NCBI RefSeq assembly: GCF_910589235.1
Contig: NC_060960.1
Location: forward strand, 62,001 to 126,000
DNA length: 64,000 bases
DNA from: Vespa crabro
Lineage: Eukaryota; Arthropoda; Insecta; Hymenoptera; Vespidae
Direction of reading: 5' to 3'
Shown here: positions 11,873 through 25,375 of the stretch, piece by piece
How the letters are laid out: the number at the start of each line of letters is the position of its first letter
Numbering within the stretch: position 1 is the stretch's first letter
Notes under the pieces: generated by a model
Databases searched by the model: none
What the model saw: only the letters and a program-made list of their open reading frames with translations
What the model was told of the DNA's origin: nothing
Position numbers and translations under genes: made by a program

Positions 11873-13237
11873 TTGCATTTCATAAGATCAAACATCTATT
11901 TTATATTGGAATCAAAGTTTTTAACATTCCTTCATATCGTATATACGATTTTTCGCTCATATACGCGTATGGTCGAAAAACGAAAACTTGAAATCTCGTT
12001 CAATTTCATTGATTTTATATTCTATCGATGCAGAATAAAGAATATAACAAGAATATAACGTTTTTACTATGTTTAAATACGCGTTTTCATATGATAATTG
12101 TCGAAAAACGTAATCGACATACGCGAATTTCGGTATATGCGAAGATAAAATCGTGAAATCTTTAATAATACTTGTGCCACAGTTAGAAAAATGTTACCAA
12201 TCGATTCAGAACATTGCATTTCATAAGATCAAACATCTATTTTATATTGGAATCAAAGTTTTTAACATTCTTTCATATCGTATATACGATTTTTCGCTCA
12301 TATACGCGTATCGTCGAAAAACGAAAACTTGAAATCTAGTTCAATTTCATTGATTTTATATTCTATCGATGCAGAATAAAGAATATAACAAGAATATAAC
12401 GTTTTTACTATGTTTAAATACGCGTTTTCATATGATAATTGTCGAAAAACGTAATTGACATACGCGAATTTCGGTATATGCGAAGATAAAATCGTGAAAT
12501 CTTTAATAATACTTGTGCCACAGTTAGAAAAATGTTACCAATCGATTCAGAACATTGCATTTCATAAGATCAAACATCTATTTTATATTGGAATCAAAGT
12601 TTTTAACATTCTTTCATATCGAATATACGATTTTTTGCTCATATACGCGTATCGTCGAAAAACGAAAACTTGAAATCTCGTTCAATTTCATTGATTTTAT
12701 ATTCTATCGATGCAGAATAAAGAATATAACAAGAATATAACGTTTTTACTATGTTTAAATACTCGTTTTCATATGATAATTGTCGAAAAACGTAATCGAC
12801 ATACGCGAATTTCGGTATATGCGAAGATAAAATCGTGAAATCTTTAATAATACTTGTGCCACAGTTAGAAAAATGTTACCAATCGATTCAGAACATTGCA
12901 TTTCATAAGACCAAACATCTATTTTATATTGGAATCAAAGTTATTAACATTCTTTCATATCGTATATACGATTTTTCGCTCATATACGCGTATTGTCGAA
13001 AAACGAAAACTTAAAATCTCGTTCAATTTCATTGATTTTATTTTTCTATCGATGCAGAATAAAGAATATAACAAGAATATAACGTTTTTACTATGTTTAA
13101 ATACGCGTTTTCATATGATAATTGTCGAAAAACGTAATCGACATACGCGAATTTCGGTATATGCGAAGATAAAAACGTGGAATCTTTAATAATACTTGTG
13201 CCACAGTTAGAAAAATGTTACCAATCGATTCAGAACA
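11873..13237. repeat. Four-monomer duplication, copy 2 (paired with 8462-9826)
   Basis: Offset from copy 1 is 3411 bp, ten monomers plus one base. Similarity probably starts slightly upstream, since both blocks follow a monomer ending in atcttCaat. It ends within the last monomer, where this copy acquires aaaaAcgtgGaat. Private differences include attcCttc near 11929. Confidence 0.92.
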
Positions 13238-14601
13238 TTGCATTTCATAAGATCAAACATCTATTTTATATTGGAATCAAAGATTTTAACATTCTTACAT
13301 ATCGTATATACGATTTTTCGCTCATATACGCGTATCGTCGAAAAACGAAAAGTTGAAATCTCGTTCAATTTCATTGATTTTATATTCTATCGATGCAGAA
13401 TATAGAATATAACAAGAATAAAACGTTTTTACTATGTTTAAATACGCGTTTTCATATGATAATTGTCGAAAAACGTAATCGACATACGCGAATTACGGTA
13501 TATGCGAAGATAAAATCGTGAAATCTTTAATAATACTTGTGCCACAGTTAGAAAAATGTTACCAATCGATTCAGAACATTGCATTTCATAAGATCAAACA
13601 TCTATTTTATATAGGAATCAAAGTTTTTAACATTCTTTCATATCGTATATACGATTTTTCGCTCATATACGCGTATCGTCGAAAAACGAAAACTTGAAAT
13701 ATCGTTCAATTTCATTGATTTTATATTCTATCGATGCAGAATAAAGAATATAACAAGAATATAACGTTTTTACTATGTTTAAATACGCGTTTTCATATGA
13801 TAATTGTCGAAACACGTAATCGACATACGCGAATTTCGGTATATGCGAAGATAAAATCGTGAAATCTTTAATAATACTTGTGCCACAGTTAGAAAAATGT
13901 TACCAATCGATTCAGAACATTGCATTTCATAAGATCATTCATCTAATTTATATTGGAATCAAAGTTTTTAACATTCTTTCATATCGTATATACGATTTTT
14001 CGCTCATATACGCGTATCGTCGAAAAACGAAAACTTGAAATCTAGTTCAATTTCATTGATTTTATATTCCATCGATGCAGAATAAAGAATATAACAAGAA
14101 TATAACGTTTTTACTATGTTTAAATACGCGTTTTCATATGATTATTGTCGAAAAACGTAATCGACATACGCGAATTTCGGTATATGCGAAGATAAAATCG
14201 TGAAATCTTCAATAATACTTGTGCCACAGTTAGAAAAATGTTACCAATCGATTCAGAACATTGCATTTCATAAGATCAAACATCTATTTTATATTGGAAT
14301 CAAAGTTTTTAACATTCTTTCATATCGTATATACGATTTTTCGCTCATATACGCGTATCGTCGAAAAACGAAAACTTGAAATCTCATTCAATTTCATTGA
14401 TTTTATATTCTATCGATGCAGAATAAAGAATATAACAAGAATATAACGTTTTTACTATGTTTAAATACGCGTTTTCATATGATAATTGTCGAAAAACGTA
14501 ATCGACATACGCGAATTTCGGTATATGCGAAGATAAAATCGTGAAATCTTTAATAATACTTGTGCCACAGTTAGAAAAATGTTACCAATCGATTCAGAAC
14601 A

Positions 14602-14941
14602 TTGCATTTCATAAGATCAAACATCTATTTTATATTGGAATCAAAGTTTTTACATTCTTTCATATCGTATATACGATTTTTCGCTCATATACGCGTATCG
14701 TCGAAAAACGAAAACTTGAAATCTCGTTCAATTTCATTGATTTTATATTCTATCGATGCAGAATAAAGAATATAACAAGAATGTAACGTTTTTACTATGT
14801 TTAAATACGCGTTTTCATATGATAATTTTCGAAAAACGTATTTGACATACGCGAATTTCGGTATATGCGAAGATAAAATCGTGAAATCTTTAATAATACT
14901 TGTGCCACAGTTAGAAAAATGTTACCAATCGATTCAGAACA
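14602..14941. repeat. 340-bp monomer type with shared deletion
   Basis: One A of gtttttaacatt is missing (near 14651). This copy also has aatGtaacg, attTtcg and cgtaTtTgac. The same set occurs in the copies at 16649 and 18355, so the deletion is inherited through the HOR and is not an isolated sequencing error. It serves as a lineage marker for the 5-mer and 6-mer sub-units. Confidence 0.9.
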
Positions 14942-15282
14942 TTGCATTTCATAAGATCAAACATCTATTTTATATTGGAATCAAAGTTTTTAACATTCTT
15001 TCATATCGAATATACGATTTTTTGCTCATATACGCGTATCGTCGAAAAACGAAAACTTGAAATCTCGTTCAATTTCATTGATTTTATATTCTATCGATGC
15101 AGAATAAAGAATATAACAAGAATATAACGTTTCTACTATGTTTAAATACTCGTTTTCATATGATAATTGTCGAAAAACGTAATCGACATACGCGAATTTC
15201 GGTATATGCGAAGATAAAATCGTGAAATCTTTAATAATACTTGTGCCACAGTTAGAAAAATGTTACCAATCGATTCAGAACA

Positions 15283-15966
15283 TTGCATTTCATAAGACCA
15301 AACATCTATTTTATATTGGAATCAAAGTTATTAACATTCTTTCATATCGTATATACGATTTTTCGCTCATATACGCGTATCGTCGAAAAACGAAAACTTG
15401 AAATCTCGTTCAATTTCATTGATTTTATATCCTATCGATGCAGAATAAAGAATATAACAAGAATATAACGATTTTACTATGTTTAAATACGCGTTTTCAT
15501 ATGATAATTGTCGAAAAAACGTAATCGACATACGCGAATTTCGGTATATGCGAAGATAAAATCGTGAAATCTTTAATAATACTTGTGCCACAGTTAGAAA
15601 AATGTTACCAATCGATTCAGAACATTGCATTTCATAAGATCAAACATCTAATTTATATCGGAATCAAAGTTTTTAAAATTTTTTCATATCGTATATACGA
15701 TTTTTCGCTCATATACGCGTATCGTCGAAAAAACGAAAACTTGAAATCTCGTTCAATTTCATTGATTTTATATTCCATCGATGCAGAATAAAGAATATAA
15801 CAAGAATATAACGTTTTTACTATGTTTAAATACGCGTTTTCATATGATTATTGTCGAAAAACGTAATCGACATACGCGAATTTCGGTATATGCGAAGATA
15901 AAATCGTGAAATCTTCAATAATACTTGTGCCACAGTTAGAAAAATGTTACCAATCGATTCAGAACA
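15283..15966. repeat. Two adjacent 342-bp monomers with A5 to A6 expansions
   Basis: The copy at 15283 has an extra A at 15514-15519 (phase about 232). The copy at 15625 has an extra A at 15728-15733 (phase about 104). Both lie in the gtcgaaaaacg motif, which occurs twice per monomer. Their HOR partners at 17330/19036 and 17671/19377 lack them, so these are private events, or homopolymer errors in the assembly. Confidence 0.8.
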
Positions 15967-18900
15967 TTGCATTTCATAAGATCAAACATCTATTTTATAT
16001 TGGAATCAAAGTTTTTAACATTCTTTCATATCGTATATACGATTTTTCGCTCATATACGCGTATGGTCGAAAAACGAAAACTTGAAATCTCGTTCAATTT
16101 CATTGATTTTATATTCTATCGATGCAGAATAAAGAATATAACAAGAATATAACGTTTTTACTATGTTTAAATACGCGTTTTCATATGATAATTGTCGAAA
16201 AACGTAATCGACATACGCGAATTTCGGTATATGCGAAGATAAAATCGTGAAATCTTTAATAATACTTGTGCCACAGTTAGAAAAATGTTACCAATCGATT
16301 CAGAACATTGCTTTTCATAAGATCAAACATCTATTTTATATTGGAATCAAAGTTTTTAACATTCTTTCATATCGTATATACGATTTTTCGCTCATATACG
16401 CGTATCGTCGAAAAACGAAAACTTGAAATCTCGTTCAATTTCATTGATTTTATTTTCTATCGATGCAGAATAAAGAATATAACAAGAATATAACGTTTTT
16501 ACTATGTTTAAATACGCGTTTTCATATGATAATTGTCGAAAAACGTAATCGACATACGCGAATTTCGGTATATGCGAAGATAAAATCGTGAAATCTTTAA
16601 TAATACTTGTGCCACAGTTAGAAAAATGTTACCAATCGATTCAGAACATTACATTTCATAAGATCAAACATCTATTTTATATTGGAATCAAAGTTTTTAC
16701 ATTCTTTCATATCGTATATACGATTTTTCGCTCATATACGCGTATCGTCGAAAAACGAAAACTTGAAATCTCGTTCAATTTCATTGATTTTATATTCTAT
16801 CGATGCAGAATAAAGAATATAACAAGAATGTAACGTTTTTACTATGTTTAAATACGCGTTTTCATATGATAATTTTCGAAAAACTTATTTGACATACGCG
16901 AATTTCGGTATATGCGAAGATAAAATCGTGAAATCTTTAATAATACTTGTGCCACAGTTAGAAAAATGTTACCAATCGATTCAGAACATTGCATTTCATA
17001 AGATCAAACATCTATTTTATATTGGAATCAAAGTTTTTAACATTCTTTCATATCGAATATACGATTTTTTGCTCATATACGCGTATCGTCGAAAAACGAA
17101 AACTTGAAATCTCGTTCAATTTCATTGATTTTATATTCTATCGATGCAGAATAAAGAATATAACAAGAATATAACGTTTCTACTATGTTTAAATACTCGT
17201 TTTCATATGATAATTGTCGAAAAACGTAATCGACATACGCGAATTTCGGTATATGCGAAGATAAAATCGTGAAATCTTTAATAATACTTGTGCCACAGTT
17301 AGAAAAATGTTACCAATCGATTCAGAACATTGCATTTCATAAGACCAAACATCTATTTTATATTGGAATCAAAGTTATTAACATTCTTTCATATCGTATA
17401 TACGATTTTTCGCTCATATACGCGTATCGTCGAAAAACGAAAACTTGAAATCTCGTTCAATTTCATTGATTTTATATCCTATCGATGCAGAATAAAGAAT
17501 ATAACAAGAATATAACGATTTTACTATGTTTAAATACGCGTTTTCATATGATAATTGTCGAAAAACGTAATCGACATACGCGAATTTCGGTATATGCGAA
17601 GATAAAATCGTGAAATCTTTAATAATACTTGTGCCACAGTTAGAAAAATGTTACCAATCGATTCAGAACATTGCATTTCATAAGATCAAACATCTAATTT
17701 ATATCGGAATCAAAGTTTTTAAAATTTTTTCATATCGTATATACGATTTTTCGCTCATATACGCGTATCGTCGAAAAACGAAAACTTGAAATCTAGTTCA
17801 ATTTCATTGATTTTATATTCCATCGATGCAGAATAAAGAATATAACAAGAATATAACGTTTTTTACTATGTTTAAATACGCGTTTTCATATGATTATTGT
17901 CGAAAAACGTAATCGACATACGCGAATTTCGGTATATGCGAAGATAAAATCGTGAAATCTTCAATAATACTTGTGCCACAGTTAGAAAAATGTTACCAAT
18001 CGATTCAGAACATTGCATTTCATAAGATCAAACATCTATTTTATATTGGAATCAAAGTTTTTAACATTCTTTCATATCGTATATACGATTTTTCGCTCAT
18101 ATACGCGTATGGTCGAAAAACGAAAACTTGAAATCTCATTCAATTTCATTGATTTTATATTCTATCGATGCAGAATAAAGAATATAACAAGAATATAACG
18201 TTTTTACTATGTTTAAATACGCGTTTTCATATGATAATTGTCGAAAAAACGTAATCGACATACGCGAATTTCGGTATATGCGAAGATAAAATCGTGAAAT
18301 CTTTAATAATACTTGTGCCACAGTTAGAAAAATGTTACCAATCGATTCAGAACATTGCATTTCATAAGATCAAACATCTATTTTATATTGGAATCAAAGT
18401 TTTTACATTCTTTCATATCGTATATACGATTTTTCGCTCATATACGCGTATCGTCGAAAAACGAAAACTTGAAATCTCGTTCAATTTCATTGATTTTATA
18501 TTCTATCGATGCAGAATAAAGAATATAACAAGAATGTAACGTTTTTACTATGTTTAAATACGCGTTTTCATATGATAATTTTCGAAAAACGTATTTGACA
18601 TACGCGAATTTCGGTATATGCGAAGATAAAATCGTGAAATCTTTAATAATACTTGTGCCACAGTTAGAAAAATGTTACCAATCGATTCAGAACATTGCAT
18701 TTCATAAGATCAAACATCTATTTTATATTGGAATCAAAGTTTTTAACATTCTTTCATATCGAATATACGATTTTTTGCTCATATACGCGTATCGTCGAAA
18801 AACGAAAACTTGAAATCTCGTTCAATTTCATTGATTTTATATTCCATCGATGCAGAATAAAGAATATAACAAGAATATAACGTTTCTACTATGTTTAAAT

Positions 18901-20740
18901 ACTCGTTTTCATATGATAATTGTCGAAAAACGTAATCGACATACGCGAATTTCGGTATATGCGAAGATAAAATCGTGAAATCTTTAATAATACTTGTGCC
19001 ACAGTTAGAAAAATGTTACCAATCGATTCAGAACATTGCATTTCATAAGACCAAACATCTATTTTATATTGGAATCAAAGTTATTAACATTCTTTCATAT
19101 CGTATATACGATTTTTCGCTCATATACGCGTATCGTCGAAAAACGAAAACTTGAAATCTCGTTCAATTTCATTGATTTTATATCCTATCGATGCAGAATA
19201 AAGAATATAACAAGAATATAACGATTTTACTATGTTTAAATACGCGTTTTCATATGATAATTGTCGAAAAACGTAATCGACATACGCGAATTTCGGTATA
19301 TGCGAAGATAAAATCGTGAAATCTTTAATAATACTTGTGCCACAGTTAGAAAAATGTTACCAATCGATTCAGAACATTGCATTTCATAAGATCAAACATC
19401 TAATTTATATCGGAATCAAAGTTTTTAAAATTTTTTCATATCGTATATACGATTTTTCGCTCATATACGCGTATCGTCGAAAAACGAAAACTTGAAATCT
19501 CGTTCAATTTCATTGATTTTATATTCCATCGATGCAGAATAAAGAATATAACAAGAATATAACGTTTTTACTATGTTTAAATACGCGTTTTCATATGATT
19601 ATTGTCGAAAAACGTAATCGACATACGCGAATTTCGGTATATGCGAAGATAAAATCGTGAAATCTTCAATAATACTTGTGCCACAGTTAGAAAAATGTTA
19701 CCAATCGATTCAGAACATTGCATTTCATAAGATCAAACATCTATTTTATATTGGAATCAAAGTTTTTAACATTCTTTCATATCGTATATACGATTTTTCG
19801 CTCATATACGCGTATGGTCGAAAAACGAAAACTTGAAATCTCGTTCAATTTCATTGATTTTATATTCTATCGATGCAGAATAAAGAATATAACAAGAATA
19901 TAACGTTTTTACTATGTTTAAATACGCGTTTTCATATGATAATTGTCGAAAAACGTAATCGACATACGCGAATTTCGGTATATGCGAAGATAAAATCGTG
20001 AAATCTTTAATAATACTTGTGCCACAGTTAGAAAAATGTTACCAATCGATTCAGAACATTGCTTTTCATAAGATCAAACATCTATTTTATATTGGAATCA
20101 AAGTTTTTAACATTCTTTCATATCGTATATACGATTTTTCGCTCATATACGCGTATCGTCGAAAAACGAAAACTTGAAATCTCGTTCAATTTCATTGATT
20201 TTATTTTCTATCGATGCAGAATAAAGAATATAACAAGAATATAACGTTTTTACTATGTTTAAATACGCGTTTTCATATGATAATTGTCGAAAAACCTAAT
20301 CGACATACGCGAATTTCGGTATATGCGAAGATAAAATCGTGAAATCTTTAATAATACTTGTGCCACAGTTAGAAAAATGTTACCAATCGATTCAGAACAT
20401 TGCATTTCATAAGACCAAACATCTATTTTATATTGGAATCAAAGTTATTAACATTCTTTCATATCGTATATACGATTTTTCGCTCATATACGCGTATCGT
20501 CGAAAAACGAAAACTTGAAATCTCGTTCAATTTCATTGATTTTATATCCTATCGATGCAGAATAAAGAATATAACAAGAATATAACGATTTTACTATGTT
20601 TAAATACGCGTTTTCATATGATAATTGTCGAAAAACGTAAACGACATACGCGAATTTCGGTATATGCGAAGATTAAAACGTGAAATCTTTAATAATACTT
20701 GTGCCACAGTTAGAAAAATGTTACCAATCGATTCAGAACA

Positions 20741-22104
20741 TTGCATTTCATAAGATCAAACATCTATTTTATATTGGAATCAAAGATTTTAACATTCTTA
20801 CATATCGTATATACGATTTTTCGCTCATATACGCGTATCGTCGAAAAACGAAAAGTTGAAATCTCGTTCAATTTCATTGATTTTATATTCTATCGATGCA
20901 GAATATAGAATATAACAAGAATAAAACGTTTTTACTATGTTTAAATACGCGTTTTCATATCATAATTGTCGAAAAACGTAATCGACATACGCGAATTTCG
21001 GTATATGCGAAGATAAAAACGTGAAATCTTTAATAATACTTGTGCCACAGTTAGAAAAATGTTACCAATCGATTCAGAACATTGCATTTCATAAGATCAA
21101 ACATCTATTTTATATTGGAATCAAAGATTTTAACATTCTTACATATCGTATATACGATTTTTCGCTCATATACGCGTATCGTCGAAAAACGAAAAGTTGA
21201 AATCTCGTTCAATTTCATTGATTTTATATTCTATCGATGCAGAATATAGAATATAACAAGAATAAAACGTTTTTACTATGTTTAAATACGCGTTTTCATA
21301 TGATAATTGTCGAAAAACGTAATCGACATACGCGAATTTCGGTATATGCGAAGATAAAATCGTGAAATCTTAAATAATACTTGTGCCACAGTTAGAAAAA
21401 TGTTACCAATCGATTCAGAACATTGCATTTCATAAGATCAAACATCTATTTTATATTGGAATCAAAGATTTTAACATTCTTTCATATCGTATATACGATT
21501 TTTCGCTCATATACGCGTATCGTCGAAAAACGAAAAGTTGAAATCTCGTTCAATTTCATTGATTTTATATTCTATCGATGCAGAATATAGAATATAACAA
21601 GAATAAAACGTTTTTACTATGTTTAAATACGCGTTTTCATATGATAATTGTCGAAAAACGTAATCGACATACGCGAATTTCGGTATATGCGAAGATAAAA
21701 ACGTGAAATCTTTAATAATACTTGTGCCACAGTTAGAAAAATGTTACCAATCGATTCAGAACATTGCATTTCATAAGATCAAACATCTATTTTATATTGG
21801 AATCAAAGATTTTAACATTCTTACATATCGTATATACGATTTTTCGCTCATATACGCGTATCGTCGAAAAACGAAAAGTTGAAATCTCGTTCAATTTCAT
21901 TGATTTTATATTCTATCGATGCAGAATATAGAATATAACAAGAATAAAACGTTTTTACTATGTTTAAATACGCGTTTTCATATGATAATTGTCGAAAAAC
22001 GTAATCGACATACGCGAATTTCGGTATATGCGAAGATAAAATCGTGAAATCTTTAATAATACTTGTGCCACAGTTAGAAAAATGTTACCAATCGATTCAG
22101 AACA
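20741..22104. repeat. Four near-identical monomers in tandem (1-mer amplification)
   Basis: The copies at 20741, 21082, 21423 and 21764 all carry agAttttaac, aaaaGttg, ataTagaat and ataAaacg. Three of the four also have cttAcatatc; the copy at 21423 has the ordinary ctttcatatc. Elsewhere this type occurs singly (3688, 6075, 13238). Here a single monomer was multiplied without a higher-order unit. Confidence 0.9.
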
Positions 22105-22786
22105 TTGCATTTCATAAGATCAAACATCTATTTTATATAGGAATCAAAGTTTTTAACATTCTTTCATATCGTATATACGATTTTTCGCTCATATACGCGT
22201 ATCGTCGAAAAACGAAAACTTGAAATATCGTTCAATTTCATTGATTTTATATTCTATCGATGCAGAATAAAGAATATAACAAGAATATAACGTTTTTACT
22301 ATGTTTAAATACGCGTTTTCATATGATAATTGTCGAAACACGTAATCGACATACGCGAATTTCGGTATATGCGAAGATAAAATCGTGAAATCTTTAATAA
22401 TACTTGTGCCACAGTTAGAAAAATGTTACCAATCGATTCAGAACATTGCATTTCATAAGACCAAACATCTATTTTATATTGGAATCAAAGTTATTAACAT
22501 TCTTTCATATCGTATATACGATTTTTCGCTCATATACGCGTATCGTCGAAAAACGAAAACTTGAAATCTCGTTCAATTTCATTGATTTTATATTCGATCG
22601 ATGCAGAATAAAGAATATAACAAGAATATAACGTTTTTACTATGTTTAAATACGCGTTTTCATATGATAATTGTCGAAAAACGTAATCGACATACGCGAA
22701 TTTCGGTATATGCGAGGATAAAATCGTGAAATCTTTAATAATACTTGTGCCACAGTTAGAAAAATGTTACCAATCGATTCAGAACA
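22105..22786. repeat. Two transposed-order mosaic monomers
   Basis: The copy at 22105 (tatAggaat, aaatAtcg, gaaaCacg) matches the one at 13579. Its upstream neighbour also matches the neighbour of 13579 (agAtttt type), giving a two-monomer duplication at an offset of 8526 bp. The copy at 22446 (gaCcaaac, attcGatcg, gcgaGgat) matches 10168 instead. The junction between two source segments therefore lies at about 22.4 kb. Confidence 0.85.
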
Positions 22787-24492
22787 TTGCATTTCATAAG
22801 ATCAAACATCTATTTTATATTGGAATCAAAGTTTTTAACATTCTTTCATATCGTATATACGATTTTTCGCTCATATACGCGTATCGTCGAAAAACGAAAA
22901 CTTGAAATCTCGTTCAATTTCATTGATTTTATATTCTATCGATGCAGAATAAAGAATATAACAAGAATATAACGTTTTTACTATGTTTAAATACGCGTTT
23001 TCATATGATAATTTTCGAAAAACGTAATCGACATACGCGAATTTCGGTATATGCGAAGATAAAATCGTGAAATCTTTAATAATACTTGTGCCACAGTTAG
23101 AAAAATGTTACCAATCGATTCAGAACATTGCATTTCATAAGATCAAACATCTATTTTATATTGGAATCAAAGTTTTTAACATTCTTTCATATCGTATATA
23201 CGATTTTTCGCTCATATACGCGTATCGTCGAAAAACGAAAACTTGAAAACTCGTTCAATTTCATTGATTTTATATTCTATCGATGCAGAATAAAGAATAT
23301 AACAAGAATAAAACGTTTTTACTATGTTTAAATACGCGTTTTCATATGATAATTGTCGAAAAACGTAATCGACATACGCGAATTTCGGTATATGCGAAGA
23401 TAAAATCGTGAAATCTTTAATAATAATTGTGCCACAGTTAGAAAAATGTTACCAATCAATTCAGAACATTGCATTTCATAAGATCAAACATCTATTTTAT
23501 ATCGGAATCAAAGTTTTTAACATTCTTTCATATCGTATATACGATTTTTCGCTCATATACGCGTATCGTCGAAAAACGAAAACTTGAAATCTCGTTCAAT
23601 TTCATTGATTTTATATTCTGTCGATGCAGAATAAAGAATATAACAAGAATATAACGTTTTTACTATGTTTAAATACGCGTTTTCATATGATTATTGTCGA
23701 AAAACGTAATCGACATACGCGAATTTCGGTATATGCGAAGATAAAATCGTGAAATCTTCTATAATACTTGTGCCACAGTTAGAAAAATGTTACCAATCGA
23801 TTCAGAACATTGCATTTCATAAGATCAAACATCTATTTTATATTGGAATCAAAGTTTTTAACATTCTTTCATATCGTATATACGATTTTTCGCTCATATA
23901 CGCGTATGGTCGAAAAACGAAAACTTGAAATCTCGTTCAATTTCATTGATTTTATATTCTATCGATGCAGAATAAAGAATATAACAAGAATATAACGTTT
24001 TTACTATGTTTAAATACGCGTTTTCATATGATAATTGTAGAAAAACGTAATCGACATACGCGAATTTCGGTATATGCGAAGATAAAATCGTGAAATCTTT
24101 AATAATACTTGTGCCACAGTTAGAAAAATGTTACCAATCGATTCAGAACATTGCATTTCACAAGATCAAACATCTATTTTATATTGGAATCAAAGTTTTT
24201 AACATTCTTTCATATCGTATATACGATTTTTCGCTCATATACGCGTATCGTCGAAAAACGAAAACTTGAAATCTCGTTCAATGTCATTGATTTTATATTC
24301 TATCGATGCAGAATAAAGAATATGACAAGAATATAACGTTTTTACTATGTTTAAATACGCGTTTTCATATGATAATTGTCGAAAAACGTAATCGACATAC
24401 GCGAATTTCGGTATATGCGTGAGATAAAATCGTGAAATCTTTAATAATACTTGTGCCACAGTTAGAAAAATGTTACCAATCGATTCAGAACA
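22787..24492. repeat. Zone 4: near-consensus linker monomers
   Basis: Five monomers (22787, 23128, 23469, 23810, 24151) each differ from the majority by a few private changes and show no HOR. Examples are gaaaActcg and caatcAatt in the copy at 23128, attctGtcg at 23469 and caatGtcat at 24151. The last copy is 342 bp because of an extra base near 24420 (tatgcgTgagat). The copy at 23810 shares tatGgtcg with zone 1 and zone 2. The stretch separates the first variant family from the second. Confidence 0.85.
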
Positions 24493-25375
24493 TTGCATTT
24501 CATAAGATCAAACATCTATTTTATATTGGAATCAAAGTTTTTAACATTCTTTCATATCGTATATACGAATTTTCGCACATATACGCGTATCGTCGAAATA
24601 CGAAAACTTGAAATCTCGTTAAATTTTATTGATTTTATATTCTATCGATGCAGAATAAAGAATATAACAAGAATATAACGTTTTTACTATGTTTAAATAC
24701 GCGTTTTCATATGATAATTGTCGAAAAAAGTAATTAACATACGCGAATTTCGGTATATGCGAAGATAAAATCGTGAAATCTATAATAATACTTGTGCCAC
24801 AGTTAGAAAAATGTTACCAATCGATTCAGAACATTGCATTTCATAAGATCAAATATCTATTTTATATTGGAATCAAAGTTTTTAACATTCTTTCATATCG
24901 TATATACGATTTTTCGCTCATATACGCGTATCGTCCAAAAAAGAAAACTTTAAATCTCGTTCAATTTCATTGATTTTATATTCTATCGATGCAGAATAAA
25001 GAATATAACAAGAATATAACGTTTTTACTATGTTTAAATACGCGTTTTCATATGATAATTGTCGAAAAACGTAATCGACATACGCGAATTTCGGTATATG
25101 CGAAGATAAAATCGTGAAATCTTTAATAATACTTGTGCCACAGTTAGAAAAATGTTACCAATCGATTCAGAACATTGCATTTCATAAGATCAAAAATCTA
25201 TTTTATATTGGAATCAAAGTGTTTAACATTCTTTCATATCGTATATACGATTTTTCACTCATATACGCGTATCGTCGAAAAACGAAAACTTGAAATCTCG
25301 TTCAATTTCATTGATTTTATATTCTATCGATGCAGAATAAAGAATATAACAAGAATATAACGTTTTTACTATGTT

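Larger units (their letters stand above)
1..13919. repeat. Zone 1: mosaic monomer region
   Basis: Copies start at 279 to 3348, 3688 to 9485 and 9827 to 12896 in steps of 341, then 13238 and 13579. Variant sets typical of the zone are: gaCcaaac with gttAttaac (961, 6757, 7439, 8121, 9485, 10168, 12896); tcgAatata with ttTtgctc and tacTcg; agAttttaac with aaaaGttg (3688, 6075, 6416, 13238); and ataTagaat with ataAaacg. The sets recur in changing order, so the zone is a mosaic of short duplications rather than one regular HOR. There is one 340-bp copy (3348, one A lost near 3460) and two 342-bp copies (9485, 12896). Confidence 0.9.
13920..20740. repeat. Zone 2: 11-mer higher-order repeat made of 5-mer plus 6-mer
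   Basis: Monomers start at 13920, 14261, 14602, 14942, 15283, 15625, 15967, 16308, 16649, 16989, 17330, 17671, 18013, 18355, 18695, 19036, 19377, 19718, 20059 and 20400. A first-type monomer (attcCatc, gatTattg, atcttCaat) opens each sub-unit at 13920, 15625, 17671 and 19377, giving sub-units of 5, 6, 5 and 4 monomers. The sub-units alternate: those at 13920 and 17671 have ctAgttc, and those at 15625 and 19377 do not and contain the ttgcTttt monomer (16308, 20059). The true period is 3751 bp, exactly 11 monomers. The final unit is cut short: the copy at 20059 is followed directly by a tatatCct/aacgAttt monomer, skipping two types. Confidence 0.92.

Noticed and set aside
14797..15060. 87-codon frames (MFKYAFSYDN...) on the plus strand, also at 16844, 18550 and 52307 onward
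   Set aside because: They arise where a stop is removed by a single satellite variant (for example cgtaTtTgac or aacgCaatcg) and are shared only through higher-order repeat copying. No ribosome-binding, splice or domain evidence supports them.
15367..15630. Minus-strand frames of 61-87 codons (also near 18136, 24235, 38896 and 44011)
   Set aside because: They appear only where a chance indel or substitution opens the reverse frame of the satellite and are not conserved between monomers.
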